This document shows positions 12,401 to 24,140 of a DNA stretch of 64,000 nt, in pieces. Position numbers and translations under genes: made by a program. Location of the stretch: assembly GCA_023078555.1 (NCBI GenBank), contig CM041198.1, positions 8,107,836-8,171,835 on the forward strand. Reading direction: 5' to 3'. The notes below the pieces were generated by a model. It had not been told where the DNA came from. It was given only the letters and a program-made list of their open reading frames with translations, and made no database searches. Source of the stretch: Ulva prolifera. Taxonomy: Eukaryota > Chlorophyta > Ulvophyceae > Ulvales > Ulvaceae. How positions within the stretch are numbered: position 1 is the first letter of the stretch; each line of letters opens with the position of its first letter.

Positions 12401-13027
12401 CGTAGCGGTTGTACGTGCTGCCGGTGTCAGTCAGCCAGGTATGCATGTCCTCCCCAGTGCCGTTGCGCTATGCCCGCTCGCAACGATGCGCATGCATGCC
12501 TCCTCAGCTCACGAGCGCTTTCTGGCAGCTCGCCGGCCCCCCGTACGCTCCTCACGCATGCATGCGGGACGCCATGCTGCCTCGAGCAGCGATGACAGGG
12601 CCTGCAGGTGTTTGAGGACATCCCGGGGTGCCTCGTGGTGTCGTTCCACAAGGCGCTCGCCGCGCTCGAGGGCGACATCGCTGCCTACATGAACCAGCAC
12701 TACCGCACCGACACGACTGTCGCGGCGTTCCGGCTGGTGAAGGACACCGGGCAGTGGGGCGCCGCCGTGGAGGGCCTCGGCGAGCTCGACTGGGGCGTGT
12801 TCTTCGTGTACTGGCCGCCGTGGGCGCCGCGGCCGAAGGTCGTGCCCCCGCACCTTGCCGGTCTGCGGCCGGGGGCGGCCGCGGCGGCCAAGCGGCCGGG
12901 CGCGCTCGCTGCGCCGGCGTCGGGGCGCGACCCCTTTGGCGCGCGGACGAATACCGGGCTGCTGGCGAAGTATGACACGCGCGTGCATGAGCGGTCCATG
13001 CGGCTGCAGGGGCCGTCTGTGCTGTAA
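9449..13027 (+). CDS. Uncharacterised protein, about 644 residues
   Basis: I do not recognise this protein. Exons 9449-10186, about 10638-10825, 11140-11246, 11303-11613, 11922-12092 and 12608-13027 join with consistent phase through all junctions; exon 2 boundaries are the weakest. The first 150 residues are Ser, Gly and Gln rich and probably disordered. A helical stretch follows (PHFRERLFAELLAIGKLRHD, Gln-rich after it). Exons 4-6 look folded: RSALRHMFSVYAHGHSELSAF, ITAFNGFSYMEDPFE, LNKSSLDMCLLQLHATLARD, IPGCLVVSFHKALAALEGDI and LDWGVFFVYWPPWAPRPK. The C-terminus is low complexity. The last three introns begin GTGCGC or GTGCAG and the exon phases fit exactly, so I trust exons 4-6 most. The 9449 exon could belong to a separate upstream gene. 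Confidence 0.5.
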
Positions 13028-13446
13028 CCTTGGTTGAGCCTGGACGTAACATGGTAGCGCGGTGGTGTTGATGGAGGTGTGCATGCAGCTGCGTTAGATC
13101 ACGCGCGCAGGTAGCAGTGCACATTGCATTGCGAACGTGGAGGAATGGCTGTGCTAGGGATTTTATGTTGCAGATATCAGTGTCTTGACTGCCCGAGGAG
13201 GGCAGAGAGCCGTCAGACAACTCAATTTTGTGGACATGTCAAAGATGGAGACAGTAGGAAGGGATGTTACAATTGCTCTTGCGAGCAACATAGCTATTTC
13301 TGCATGTCAAGCCACACGGTGCACACTGGTCACTTGCGGTAGTCGCTGTACAATGCGTGTGCCTGAATCCGGCAGCTTCAAAACTTGATAATGGAATGCT
13401 GGACAGCTGAGATATGGAAGCAGCGGAGTTTGTCATCTGCTGGCAC
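13028..13446. other. Convergent 3' spacer
   Basis: About 420 bases between two convergent genes. I see no gene. TTACA at 13268-13272 is a TGTAA on the minus strand, about 175 bases past the ABC1 kinase stop, and is a candidate poly(A) signal. Confidence 0.45.
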
Positions 13447-16400
13447 CTAATTGTTTGGCGTGATGTCGATTGTGCCGGGAGTCGGCCCCCGCTCCTCCCT
13501 GATGCTCCCAAGTGATACCCGACTGTCCTCCATCACCTGAAGCTCGGGGGCAAGCAGCCGGACATATCTATCAAAGTACAGCACCTGCTTGACCAGCAAC
13601 CCAAACTCCCTGCATGCAATCTTTTGTCACAAATCTGCTCTCCATGGAGCTCCACCACCACTTCATTGCAACAGGACATCGATGCTACGCCGGATTCCGC
13701 TGGCTTGGCCCTAGCACGTCGCATGACGACAGGATACACTGGCATGGACAGTCATGGTAACCCACTTATCCGCGGCCTCAACTTGTCCTGTATATGTATG
13801 CAAATCACTCATGCAGTCATGCCTGATGAGAAAACGATGGTCCACGTGGCCATCACACGGCAGTACAAGCGCGCACCGGGGGAATCGGATGCCATGTGTT
13901 TCACCAACTCTCACAAGCTCCAGCAGCAGGCGGTTGACCTGGTCGTTGTCGAGGGTGACGTTGGCGGACACCGACGAGAGGTCGGAGGCAGCGACGACGT
14001 CCACCTGCGAGTCGAGCGTCTGGATCTCCGCAAACAGCCGCTCCAGATCCGTGGCAAACGCCGGGATGTCCACCTGCACGCCTCCACACTCTTGCGCCCT
14101 TCTTCTTCTGTGCCGCCGTCAAGAAACGTAGCAAGTCAATTCGCAATGCACACCTGCGCTCTGGTACACGTTCTCACGTGTGAGACAACTCACACTGCAG
14201 GAACTCAACCTAATGGATTCATTCCAGCCAGCATCACTGCCCCATGGATCATGGACTCAACTGTCCATGCTCCACAGATGGGAACGCAGCCAGCATGCAC
14301 GCTGTCTACACAGCAGGAGCCGCAGCCGCGAGGCACGATCGCTAGCTGCGGCCGCCGGCAGCAGAAGCGCACCTCGTCCCCGGTCGCCTTCATCGTCGCG
14401 AGCGCCTTGGCCATCGTCATGTAGTCTGACGTCGCCGCCGCACCCATCAGCGCCTCCACCGCCGTCCACGTCACCGGGCTCACCCGCCCGACGATCCCAA
14501 AGTCGAGGAATGCGACGGTGCCGTCCGGCAGCACAAGCAGGTTGCCCGCGTGCACGTCCGCGTGGAACGCGTCGCAGTAGAGCACTGACCCGACCCACGT
14601 GTTGAGCGCGTTGATGAGCGTCTGCTCGGGGTCGGCGCGGCCGCCGGTGACGGTGCGAATGGCGTCGAGGTCCGTCAGGGGTGCGCCGTCGAGGCGCTCG
14701 AGCGTGAGCAGGCGGCGGGAGGAGTACTGCGTGTAGACGTAGGGGCAGGTGGCGACAGCGCGGAAGCCGGAGCGGTCGAGGAACGAGGAGAACTGCTGGA
14801 TATTCGCCGCCTCCTTCACAAAGTCCACCTGCGGCGCCGGCTGGTTTGTGACACCACACATGTGCTACACATGCGTTACACACGCGAGTGCGTCTTCTTG
14901 TTGCATTACAAGCGATCAAACCGAGTCTGTGATGGATGCGGCACACGATGCACCGTAACGGCCGGCCGCCACCGACATTCTGACGAGCCTTCGCATGCCC
15001 GTTGCATTTCATGTGGACACTGGCCGCTGCTGTTGCATGTGCGCGGTACCACCAGCAGCAGAGTCAAATCGGCAGCCTGAGGCCGCAATACAAGGCCACT
15101 GGGTGCGCCGCACAGCCCCCTGCACTTTGCTAGATGCGACAGAGGCCCACTGCAGTGACCCGGAAGGTGCCGGAGCACGCGCAGGGCTGGGGGCACTCCA
15201 CACGCGCGCGGCCCACTGCATGACACACCACCAACGCATGACCCGAAAACCCAGGCTCGCAACAGCAGCCACACATGACGTGAGCATCATCTTCCAGACG
15301 GATCCAGGCACGAACAGACGCCAGTTGCTGCTGGCGACCGCCTCTCATCAACAGAAGCAGGCTGACGCGCAGGATTCGTGCAGGCCACGTGCTCGCCCTG
15401 GCAAACCCTCCCCCGGCGCAGGAGAACAATGCCCAGACCCAGGCGTGCGGGGGGGCTGTGTACGGGGGCCAGGCGCGGGGGGCGCACCTCGTCGAGCATG
15501 GACGAGCGGATGTCCTCGATGATGCCGGTGATGCTCGTGCGCTCGAGCTCCGGGCTCGCGATCTGTAGCAGCCGCACGGCGAGGTACAGGAAGTTGAGGT
15601 CCGTCGTCAGCACGTCCTCCACGCCAGGCTTGAGCACCTTGAGCACGACCTGCTTGCCGCCGCCGACCATCGTCGCGCCGTGCACTTGCGCCACCGACGC
15701 GCTCGCCAGCGGCTCCGGGTCGATGTACGCAAACGCCTGCATTGGGCCGCGTCGTCGGGTCGAGTTGAACTATGTGGCGGGGCGGGGTGGCTAAAGCGGG
15801 GTGTGCCTCACAAGGCGGCTTATAGGATAATTGAGAAGGGGATGGGGGGTGATGCTGGTCACATGGTGACGTGGCTGAAGCAGGGAGTGACTTGCACGGA
15901 GGTGAGGAGGTTGGGCGTTGATGCTGTGTGAGAAGACGTGCGGCAGGCAGAGCGTGGCTCCGCAAAGCCCTGTCCTCATGGGGCGATGCAGGTGAGACTT
16001 GCACTGACAACGGTTGTGGTGGTATCTGGGAGGCAGATCTTCTGCTGGCGAGACGTGTGAGGGGTGTGCCTACCAGAAGCTGCTCCGCTTGAGGTACGCC
16101 AGCATGCATGTAGGATGGCATCGGTGTGGCTGCTGCGCTTCTTCGTGAGCGGATCGGTGAGTGGCTGAATGCGTCTCAACCTTATCTGAGTAACGGACGA
16201 AGATGTTCAGGGCATGTTGAGTGCTAGGGCATGGTGGCAGAGTATGGAGCTGCTGGCCACATCCACATGCATCTGGATCCAAGATGACCCAGGCGACGAG
16301 TGAGCTGACAGCCTGGTGTAGGAGAGCTAGTAAATGCAGCACGGCGCAATCTGCAGCCCCGATGTAGTAGTGTGGCGCAAACACACCTGGTCGATGGGAA

Positions 16401-17111
16401 CTGAAAGCTCCTGTTCTATGGTTCTCTTGATGCGAGAGAATGGCACGGGCTCTGTCTGATCGAGGCACTTCTGAAACTCGAGGACATATTCCTCCGGGAA
16501 TAGCGATGGCGAAGAAGCTATGAACTGGCCAAGCTTGATGTATGTTGCTCCAAGCCGCTCGAACAATTTACGAAGGATCACAGGCGGTTCGTCCAGCTTG
16601 CCAGCTGCAAGGTATTCCTGTGTCAAGGACACCACTGCCCTCACAGCCTGAAGACCCCGCGTGATCCCCCGCGGACCAGTGCTGCTTGCAAGCTTTACAG
16701 CTTCTTCGAAAAGCTCTCGAAGTTCATTGAGGACTCGTCCCGTCTGTTCAGCAGAGTTTCGATTGTTGTCTGGCCTGCACAGTCATTGGAGCTGCAGAGA
16801 ACATCCCATAAACACTGTGGCTAGCAATGAATACACATGAATATGACCTCTCTGCTCACTTCATCACATCCATTTGACACAGTGCGAAACGTAGCAGCAC
16901 ACCATGGGCTTGGTGAGCTTGACGTCCGATTAGAAGAAGTGTCTGTTGAAGCTGCGTAATTTCTCGCGCCTCGAGATTGGCGCAATGCCACACATGATGC
17001 AGGTGTTGGGGACAATAGTCCATAATGGCGCGCTGGGGCTACATGTGCACGTGGCACCTTCCGCACCGGTTGCGGATGTGCCAGGGATGCGGAGCAAGAA
17101 TTCGAAGCCAT
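13447..17111 (-). CDS. ABC1/ADCK/UbiB-family atypical kinase, plastid type
   Basis: Exons 17111-16903, 16774-16387, 15736-15488, 14828-14373, 14073-13877 and 13609-13447 join in phase at every junction to 553 residues. The first about 60 residues (MASNSCSASLAHPQPVRKVP and on) resemble a chloroplast transit peptide. Family marks in order are the KxGQ motif in YIKLGQFIASSPSLFPEEY (about 150), the Ala-rich nucleotide loop ASASVAQVH (about 211), the Lys in VVLKVLKPG (about 232), the catalytic block DAFHADVHAGN (about 368-378) and FLDFG (about 390). The tail has REFGLLVKQVLYFDRY, as in plant and cyanobacterial ABC1K proteins. The family regulates prenylquinone metabolism and plastoglobule or thylakoid lipids, using an atypical ATP site. 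Which ABC1K subgroup this is I cannot tell. Confidence 0.9.
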
Positions 17112-19222
17112 CAAGTCCCACCGCAGTTACAAGCAGTCAGCGAGTTTCAGCGACTTGCAGATGCAAAAGTTCAGCAACACTGCGATGGCAGCAAGACGTC
17201 TGCGCCTGAACCTGTCGAGCCTCACAAGCACTCAACGGGCAGCAAAACAAGGCCAAGCACGATATTCAGCGGGCAGCCGGGCAAGGAGTTCAAACGCTAA
17301 CCCCAGTCACAGTCCTGTGTACATCAGCATGCCGTGCTGTCGCTCGTCCAGGCCTCTCGATAATCACAAGCAATTGCGCAAGCGCCGAGACCTGCAGTGG
17401 CGAGGTGCGGCAGTGGCGTCAGTGCTCTCGCTGTGTGCCAGAAGCTTGGGCAAGCTTGCCGTGCGAGATCTTGCGCTTGGCTGCAACACGTGGCGCGGAC
17501 TGCCAAGCAGAACGAAATGCGAGACGAGCCATCGCGCTGCAGCGGTATCGCCAGCCGTCCATTGAACCATGCGTTCCACGAGCGCCCTATTGGACAGTCG
17601 CACAACCTGCGCATGGCATGCCATGTGCTTTGAGAACAGAGGATGGTGTGACCGATGGAAAGGTCAGCTGCCGCTTAAGTTGCTCAGAGGTGACTTATTG
17701 AACCCCTGAATGCACATTTGACATTTTCGTGATACCACCGTGCTTCGCCCTGGCGCGAATCGATTACGGATCCACCCGACAGCTGGCCCAGGCTGGGTCG
17801 CAAGAGTATGTAAACAGCCGTACGTGATCATGATCACATAATGATATCACTGCGCTCGCCCACGCCGCTTTGGTGTAGTGCCGTGTGTTGGTGTGGTCGT
17901 GTACTGCCTGAGGGCTGGCCATGCCTGGGAGGTAATGTTCGAGCGAAACGATGTCGCCACTCAACGGCATGCAGCGGTGCTGCTTCATGTCAATACAACC
18001 TCGCGCCACAACGCCGGGGAGGACCTATGATAAAACAATAAGAGGAGTCTGCGTACGAACCGTTTTTCTTCTGGCGTCTACAGAAGAGTCTGTTGCGGTG
18101 GTGGGCGCTTATGGCCAGGTCGATCGCCCTCCAGTTACACTTGGCACAGCGATCCAGGACATCAAAACATTCAAGAGACACTTGAGTCGTACAAGGTCTA
18201 CATCGTACGTCATCGAAGGCAGAGTTTAGCCAGTGGCAATCGAGTGCGCGTGTTTTTGTTTTGAACTGGATGCTGCACTGGAGGAATGCATGACACAGCT
18301 TATGCAGCTGCATGCTGTCAGAGCGGCAAGCTTCATACGGACCCCTGCGAAGCCGCAGTTCCCGATAGCGAGTCAGCTTGATTGTTTAAGCATGCAACTT
18401 TTGTTTATTGAGTCATGAATGCTGCTGTTTAAACACCATTCGTCTCGTGTTCAGCCTGTGGTCGCGACTTGCAAGCCTGACAACACACACACAACTGTGT
18501 AGACTCAACAATTTCGCTGGTGAACACTCAGAGAAGGATGGAATCTCTTGGAAGGAGTTGAACAGTCTCACACCGTTTCCACAGAACTGCACCGAGACGA
18601 GCGTCACGCAACGTGTTGACACATGGGAGCGCTTGCTGATGGCGTCAGTAGAAGGTTGAAGAAACCACGATCGCTTGATAAATAAATGCTTGACGTGGAG
18701 TCGTACATACGGGTGCGTTAGCTTTTCATCCGACATGTGTGCACCGCTTCCCCGATCGGCCAAGCGGTGTGCTGCATCTGGCTTAAGCACGACATAGATG
18801 TAAAAAGCGTAATTTCCGTCAAATGCTGTATGATTGTGTTTCGTTTGTGTTTACCTGCACATGCTGCCCGTGCTGGCTGGGAATTTGTTTATGAGCCCAT
18901 TGCCGAACCTTCAGCTTCAGCGGTCGAGACAGCAGCCACGACTGCCGGCAACATATTCAATGATGCACACATAGCCACTACTATAATCTACAGTCGCAGA
19001 TAAGTGCTTTATGTGCTGTAAGCAATGCCCAACGTTGATGTGCAAGCTTGATCGCCAAGCCTGTTGCTGTCTGCGGTTTCTGAAATTGCAAGGGCGTGCA
19101 AGCGACGCGAGATGCTACAGTTTTGTGAACATGTTGAGACGGGGCTGCACATCGATGCAGCGTAGGCGATTCATCCGCAGCTCACATTGTCCTACAGGTA
19201 GCAGGAAGTAGCCAATGACCAT
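17112..19222. other. Divergent intergenic region
   Basis: A 2.1-kb spacer between two divergent start codons. At 17160-17565 a 136-residue open frame starts with a basic, Ser-rich, transit-peptide-like stretch, but it has no family signal, runs alongside an equally open second frame and lies just behind the ABC1 kinase start. I do not call it. The remainder to 19222 is AT-richer and shows no convincing exon. Confidence 0.4.
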
Positions 19223-22200
19223 ATGGACTCTGTAAGCGACCTATGGGATGCGCTGCGGGAAGGAGACACGGGTGAACCTCTTTTCTGGGGTGCTGTGGGA
19301 GTGCTCGTCCTGATTGCAGCTATCCTGCTGTGCACCGTGCGGTGCTGCATCTGGTGCCGACAGCGCAGGAAGCAGCGAGAGTTCAACAAAGAAAGGAATG
19401 ACTCCCTTGATCCAGCTGCTCTCTGGGACGTTGAGGGTCGGACGTGTCCTGTGAAAGAGAGCTACCCACCAGACAGCCAAGGTGCCGAAGTGCAGATGCC
19501 GCTGAAAGCAAAACACTTCCGAGTATGCCCCCACCCTCCCCCTCAGGAGTGCTCCATTTTTAAAAGTCTCCTGACAGTTTTTCTCAGGAAATGGCTCCGG
19601 ACAGTGCAATCGTTGTCGAAGCACGCCATTGCATGCTTCCTTCTCATGTTGACCTCTAGAACCAGACTGTGGCCCTGCCTGTGGACCGATGCACGAAAAG
19701 CCTCTTCCACGCACAGCCCGTGCGCCTGTGTTGATGCAGTTTCTCCATTGTAGACTGTACATGCTGCGTAGATGCTCTCAGACATGCGGTCGTGGTCACT
19801 GGCCGAAGCCAGCGACTCACGGCTTCAGCTCTGGCTTGTGGGCGCATGTCAGGTGTTGGCCGTTTGAACTCTGTAAACTAGATCCTAATGCTGACCTGCG
19901 TCCGCGTGCGCAGCTCAAACCATTTCCGCGCCACGTGGCGCAAGCTAGCACCCCCTGCACCCAGTGAGCTGCATGCTACTGCCAGGCATCCAGCTGTGAC
20001 GGTGGAGCACAGGGCGCGATCCCATCACACGAACACCATCACATCGTCCGCTACTTGCATCCCTATGCAAGCCATCAGCTCTGCACAGGCACTGCAGACC
20101 GGCCTCACACACACGGAGCCGACAAGACCGTTCAATGCAACTGAATGCCCCCTTTGTGCGCACGACGAGGCACTCGGTGGTCCCAAAGCAAGCGGCACAT
20201 TGACTCCGTGCGCCGGTGCAGGAGGCGTATGGGGTGGTCTCTCCCCAAGCCAGCTCCCGGCACGGCAGCCGCGGTGGCGGCCCGGCCCCAACACAATACG
20301 GCAGCGTGCGGAGCAGCCAGTACGGCAGCCAGCACGGCAGCAACCACGGCCGCACCCCCTCCGCCACGAGTTCCCAGGGCCGCCGGAGCCCACACGCCGC
20401 CACGCTCCCCAACGGCAGCGCCCCTGGCGGCTTTGCCCCGATCACGTACGCGGCCGCCGACCCCTTCACCGGCCATGACTACTCGCTGTCCCTCCCGCAC
20501 TCTCCCGCAGGCAGCAGCCCGCACATGCAGTACCCCCCTGGCCACATGCGCCGCAGCAGCCAGGGGAAAGTAGAGATTCAGCCGGCATACGAGCAGGGCG
20601 CGCGGGCACCGCAACACGCTGAGCTGTCCCCTCCGGCCAGGGATGCCGACGCGTCGGAGCGGCGCAGCACGGCATCTCCAGACACTGCTGTGAGTACCCC
20701 CGGTGTGAGCCCCTCCAGCCACCCGGACGCAGCCGCGCCTGATGTCGGCGTGGCTGCTGTTGGTGCGGGGGCCGGAGGAGAGCCGGCGGCTGCGCGCAGC
20801 CGCCGCGGACAGGGCGGCCCTGCGCGGAAGCCGTTTGCCGCTCGGCTGCAGCCGCCGCTCCCGGTGTCGCCCCGGCCACTGCAGCGGGCACAGTCGGCGG
20901 CAGCAGCCGCCGCAGTGGCCGAGCCGGCGGACTCGTCCGCCACAGACGCCTCTGCGGCGGACCCAAGCGCCGTCTTCCGCAGCCCGAACGGGGAGCGCAA
21001 TCAGCCGGGGCAGGCCCCCCTGGCCGCGAAGCGGCGGCGGCGCCAGGGCCCCCCGGCGTATCTGCGCATGGACGAGCGCCCGGTCAGCACGGACGGCAAG
21101 TCCGCGGCCGGGATCTCGCAGTCGCAGGGCTTCCCACTGGAGGCGGACATCAACCTCGGAGGCGCCGCCTCTAGTAGCTTCTACGGCAGCGTCGACGGCA
21201 TCGGGCTGGACTCGGGCGGCGGCGGCGGCGCCGTGCGGCGTACCGGCAAGAACGAGGTGCAGCGGAAGATGGCGCGGGAGTACAGCCTGTCGGTGGCGCA
21301 GGAGGGCGTGGCGCTCGCGCAGCACCTCGGCCTCACGATGCAGCGGTGCGCCGCCGGCTGGCCCCCTCGCCCGTGTCCACACACCCCCCGGTCCCTGTCG
21401 TGTCATTCTCTAGTGCTCTGTTTGATGCCGATTCGGGCTTCTTTGACACAGAGGCGTTGCAAGCTACGATCCAGGGGCGTTATATAGCACGCTGTTGTGT
21501 GTGTAAGGGTGGCGGACACACTTGTTTGCGGCTGTGCCGACACGGCGTGCGACTCCTGCTGTGGCTGCGATGCAGAGGCACTGCCGTCGCAGCTCAGGTT
21601 GCCTTGTGCGCGGTAGCCTCCTGGGGGGCTGCAGGCGGGAGCGTCACGCCGTGTCTTGCATTGCCTGCATGCATACAGGGCACCTCTGTGCCTCTCACAC
21701 GGGACAGGTCGACACTGCATGGCTTCGCGCCGCTGAGCGCGGCGCAGCCACAGTGACCATGTGGCACCCGGCTTGAAAGCGTATGAGCTTCTGGGCAGCT
21801 GCCGCCGGTACGCTGCTGGGTGCTCTGCCATGCAATGGCCGAAGCTCTTGCACCGCAGCCTCTTGCACCGGTAGCCACTCACCCTCAGGCACCATCACGC
21901 CCCGCCGCGCCGTGTGCAGGCACTCCAACCCGAAGATCATCGAGCCCGAGGCGGCATCCCCCGCCGACGCCGCCGCCGCCGCCGCCGCATCCGCGATGCG
22001 CCTCTGGGACGCCGGCGTGCGCTTCTGGCGCCTCTGGCGCCGCAGCGAGAGCCACTATACCGTCATCCGCCGCCTGCACAACCTGCCCTCCTCCGGCGCC
22101 GCGCGCTTCACGAAGCAGGCGATCGACCTCGACACCGAGCACGAGGCCGCGTGCCACCCGGCCCTCGGCGCCGTGATGACGGTCGACGGGGTCGAGGAGG

Positions 22201-22403
22201 TCGTGTACGTCGACATCGCGGTGCAGGCCGGGCTGTACGTCGAGGTGCTGCTGCCGGCGGTGCTCGGCGCGCCGGAGCGGTGGGTGCGCGTCGTGCTGCT
22301 CGAGGGCAACGTGGTGCTCATGCCGAAGGGCATCTCGTACCGGCTGAGCATGCCGGGCAAGGGCATCGTCGGCCTGATCCGGGCGCGCATGCCGGCGCGC
22401 TAG
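19223..22403 (+). CDS. Membrane-anchored, disordered protein with a C-terminal acireductone-dioxygenase-like cupin
   Basis: Exons 19223-19522, 20222-21345 and 21920-22403 join in phase to 635 residues. Residues about 20-40 (LFWGAVGVLVLIAAILLCTV) form one membrane span followed by CCIWCRQRRKQR, a Cys-rich, basic juxtamembrane stretch. Residues 100-475 are Ser, Gly, Pro and Ala rich with GSRSQYGS-like repeats and a basic KRRRRQ patch. The last about 160 residues resemble acireductone dioxygenase: GVRFWRL (family GV.YW.L), EEVVYVDIAVQAGLYVEV (family DEIRYILDGSGYFDV) and RWVRVVLLEGNVVLMPKGIS (family WIRI...GD...LPAGIYHRF). The metal ligands of the family (H-x-H, E and the His of YHRF) are absent; YHR is replaced by SYR. 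If the match is right this is a non-catalytic cupin. The join of exon 1 to exon 2 across a 699-base intron is inferred. Confidence 0.55.
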
Positions 22404-24140
22404 CGGCGGGTGTGGTCGGCGGCGCTGGGTCGGTGTGCTGGCGCGGCGTCGCAGCGCGCCCAGCGCGTGGCGCGGGGGTTCGGGGCGAGGGAGGGTGCGT
22501 CAGTCCCTGCCGCCAGAACTTGGCAGTGGAACATGGTCGCTTCTGCCGGGGTGGAGGGTGAAACGCACCACAGCGTTGTGCCGGGGGAACCCGCGCGTGC
22601 GCCGGAGTCACATGCCATGCAGGACTGAGGGTCGGGCCGTGGGTGTGAGCGTCGCGAGGGCCATCACAGCGCGTTCCGTGTATCCGAGGCGACACACTGT
22701 CGCTGGCCTGCAGGATTTCTGTGCGCATGCATGGCCTGCGTGTGTCGGGGCCAGCGTAGATGCCATGCCGGCCAGGGCCGATGCTCTGTTCCGTGGAGCA
22801 GCGGCGGGAGCCCACGGGGGCTGCGGGATATTTAGATCTCGCGCCTGGATGAATAGAGTAGGCAGCGGAGTACATGGCGATGGACACAGCGGCTGCGGCG
22901 GCGCTGCAGGCCTGGTGGGCGGCCGGGCCAGCTTTACCGATGCGCCTTCTGCCGCTCCGCCGTGTCTTTTACATGATGGATCTGAGGGGTTGGCGGCTTG
23001 CGCCAGCAGGTCAGAGTGACGGCCACACCGTCTCAATGCAGCCATGCATGAGCGTCTTCAGCCCAGGCCGGTACTGGCGCGTGGTGGCGGCGCCTTCGTG
23101 CAAACACCACATCGTCAGCAGTGCTCAGGGGCGCACCGCTTTGAAGCCCCCAGGGCAGCGCTCACCTCCCCACAGCCAGGGATCGCAAGCTGTGGCCGGG
23201 CCCGGATGGGTTGGGCCTGGGGAGGATGTGATATGGTGTGGTCACAGGGTTCATGCACCCCGCCCGCCGACACCATTCCTCTACGATTCGGGCATTCAAG
23301 CCGCGAGCAGCAACAGGCGCCGGGGCTTTGTATTCCTGGCCTGCGCCTGCCGGTGGGCGCAGTTTGTCGGCCGTTTGGCCGGTCCGGAGTGGCTGATCAG
23401 GTGTGGTGCCGTCGGCCGATGCGATTAGATGCGGAGAGTCCGCGGGCAGGTAGAGGGAGTCCGCGCTTGGCAGTGTGCGCAAATGCACGATGTGCGCTGT
23501 GCCCTGCCGCACGTGCACTCAGCGCGTGTCGGAGCTCAGGAGCGGCGCTTAGAGCGCTGCGCCAGCGCTTTTGTTGGTATTTTTTAGTGGTCGAGCTTTA
23601 GCGGGGAGTTGTGGTGGCAGAGTATGTGGTAGCACAGCTGCTGGGAACATGGGGCACCGGGTGCAGATTGCGGACGCATGCCCGGTGGGTTGAGGCACTC
23701 CTGGTCAAGGGCAGTCGGCGCACAGGGGCGGAGAGGCAGCGGGGCAGACTGCAGTTCGGGCGTGATAGGTTTGCATGTGTTATTTGTGAAGCTGTAGGCT
23801 GAGTTGCCATGTAATGTTCGCTGCTGTGCTTGCACGCAAGGGCATAGCTGCGTGCCCATCGTTCAGTAATCTTGCGAATCGGCCTTGTTTATACCATAAT
23901 CATGCTCTCAGGATCCAACTTGTGCACGCTTGCGGAGGTATTTACCATGTGCAGCCGTGGAGGTGGCTTCAGGGGAGCAAGTATGGAGACTGCTGTACTT
24001 GGTGCCGTCTGCGGCAGGACACGAATTCGTTCGGCAACATAGTATTTGGAAGCAGAACAGCTTAGTAAAGTCATGGCAGTCTGAGTCTGATCGCTGCGTT
24101 TGTGCTCTCGGTGTAATCTGAAAGTCCGAGTTCTGGATCC
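22404..24140. other. Intergenic region
   Basis: No supportable gene. GC falls along the spacer from the 3' flank of the cupin-like gene towards the next start. A TGTAA occurs at 23809-23813, far from the upstream stop. The open frames at 22435-23600 are GC-driven and lack splice or family support. Confidence 0.45.

Noticed and set aside
12427..13220. Minus-strand Arg/Pro-rich frames over the last exon of the 644-residue gene
   Set aside because: They are antisense shadows; the plus strand there has phased exons and folded-looking sequence.
17160..17565. 136-residue plus-strand frame with a transit-peptide-like start behind the ABC1 kinase
   Set aside because: A second frame over the same bases is equally open, there is no family signal, and no splice partner was found. 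It is likely leader or spacer sequence.
22435..23601. Overlapping frames of 180-195 residues after the cupin-like gene
   Set aside because: There are several frames on both strands, no splice or family support, and no consistent codon bias.
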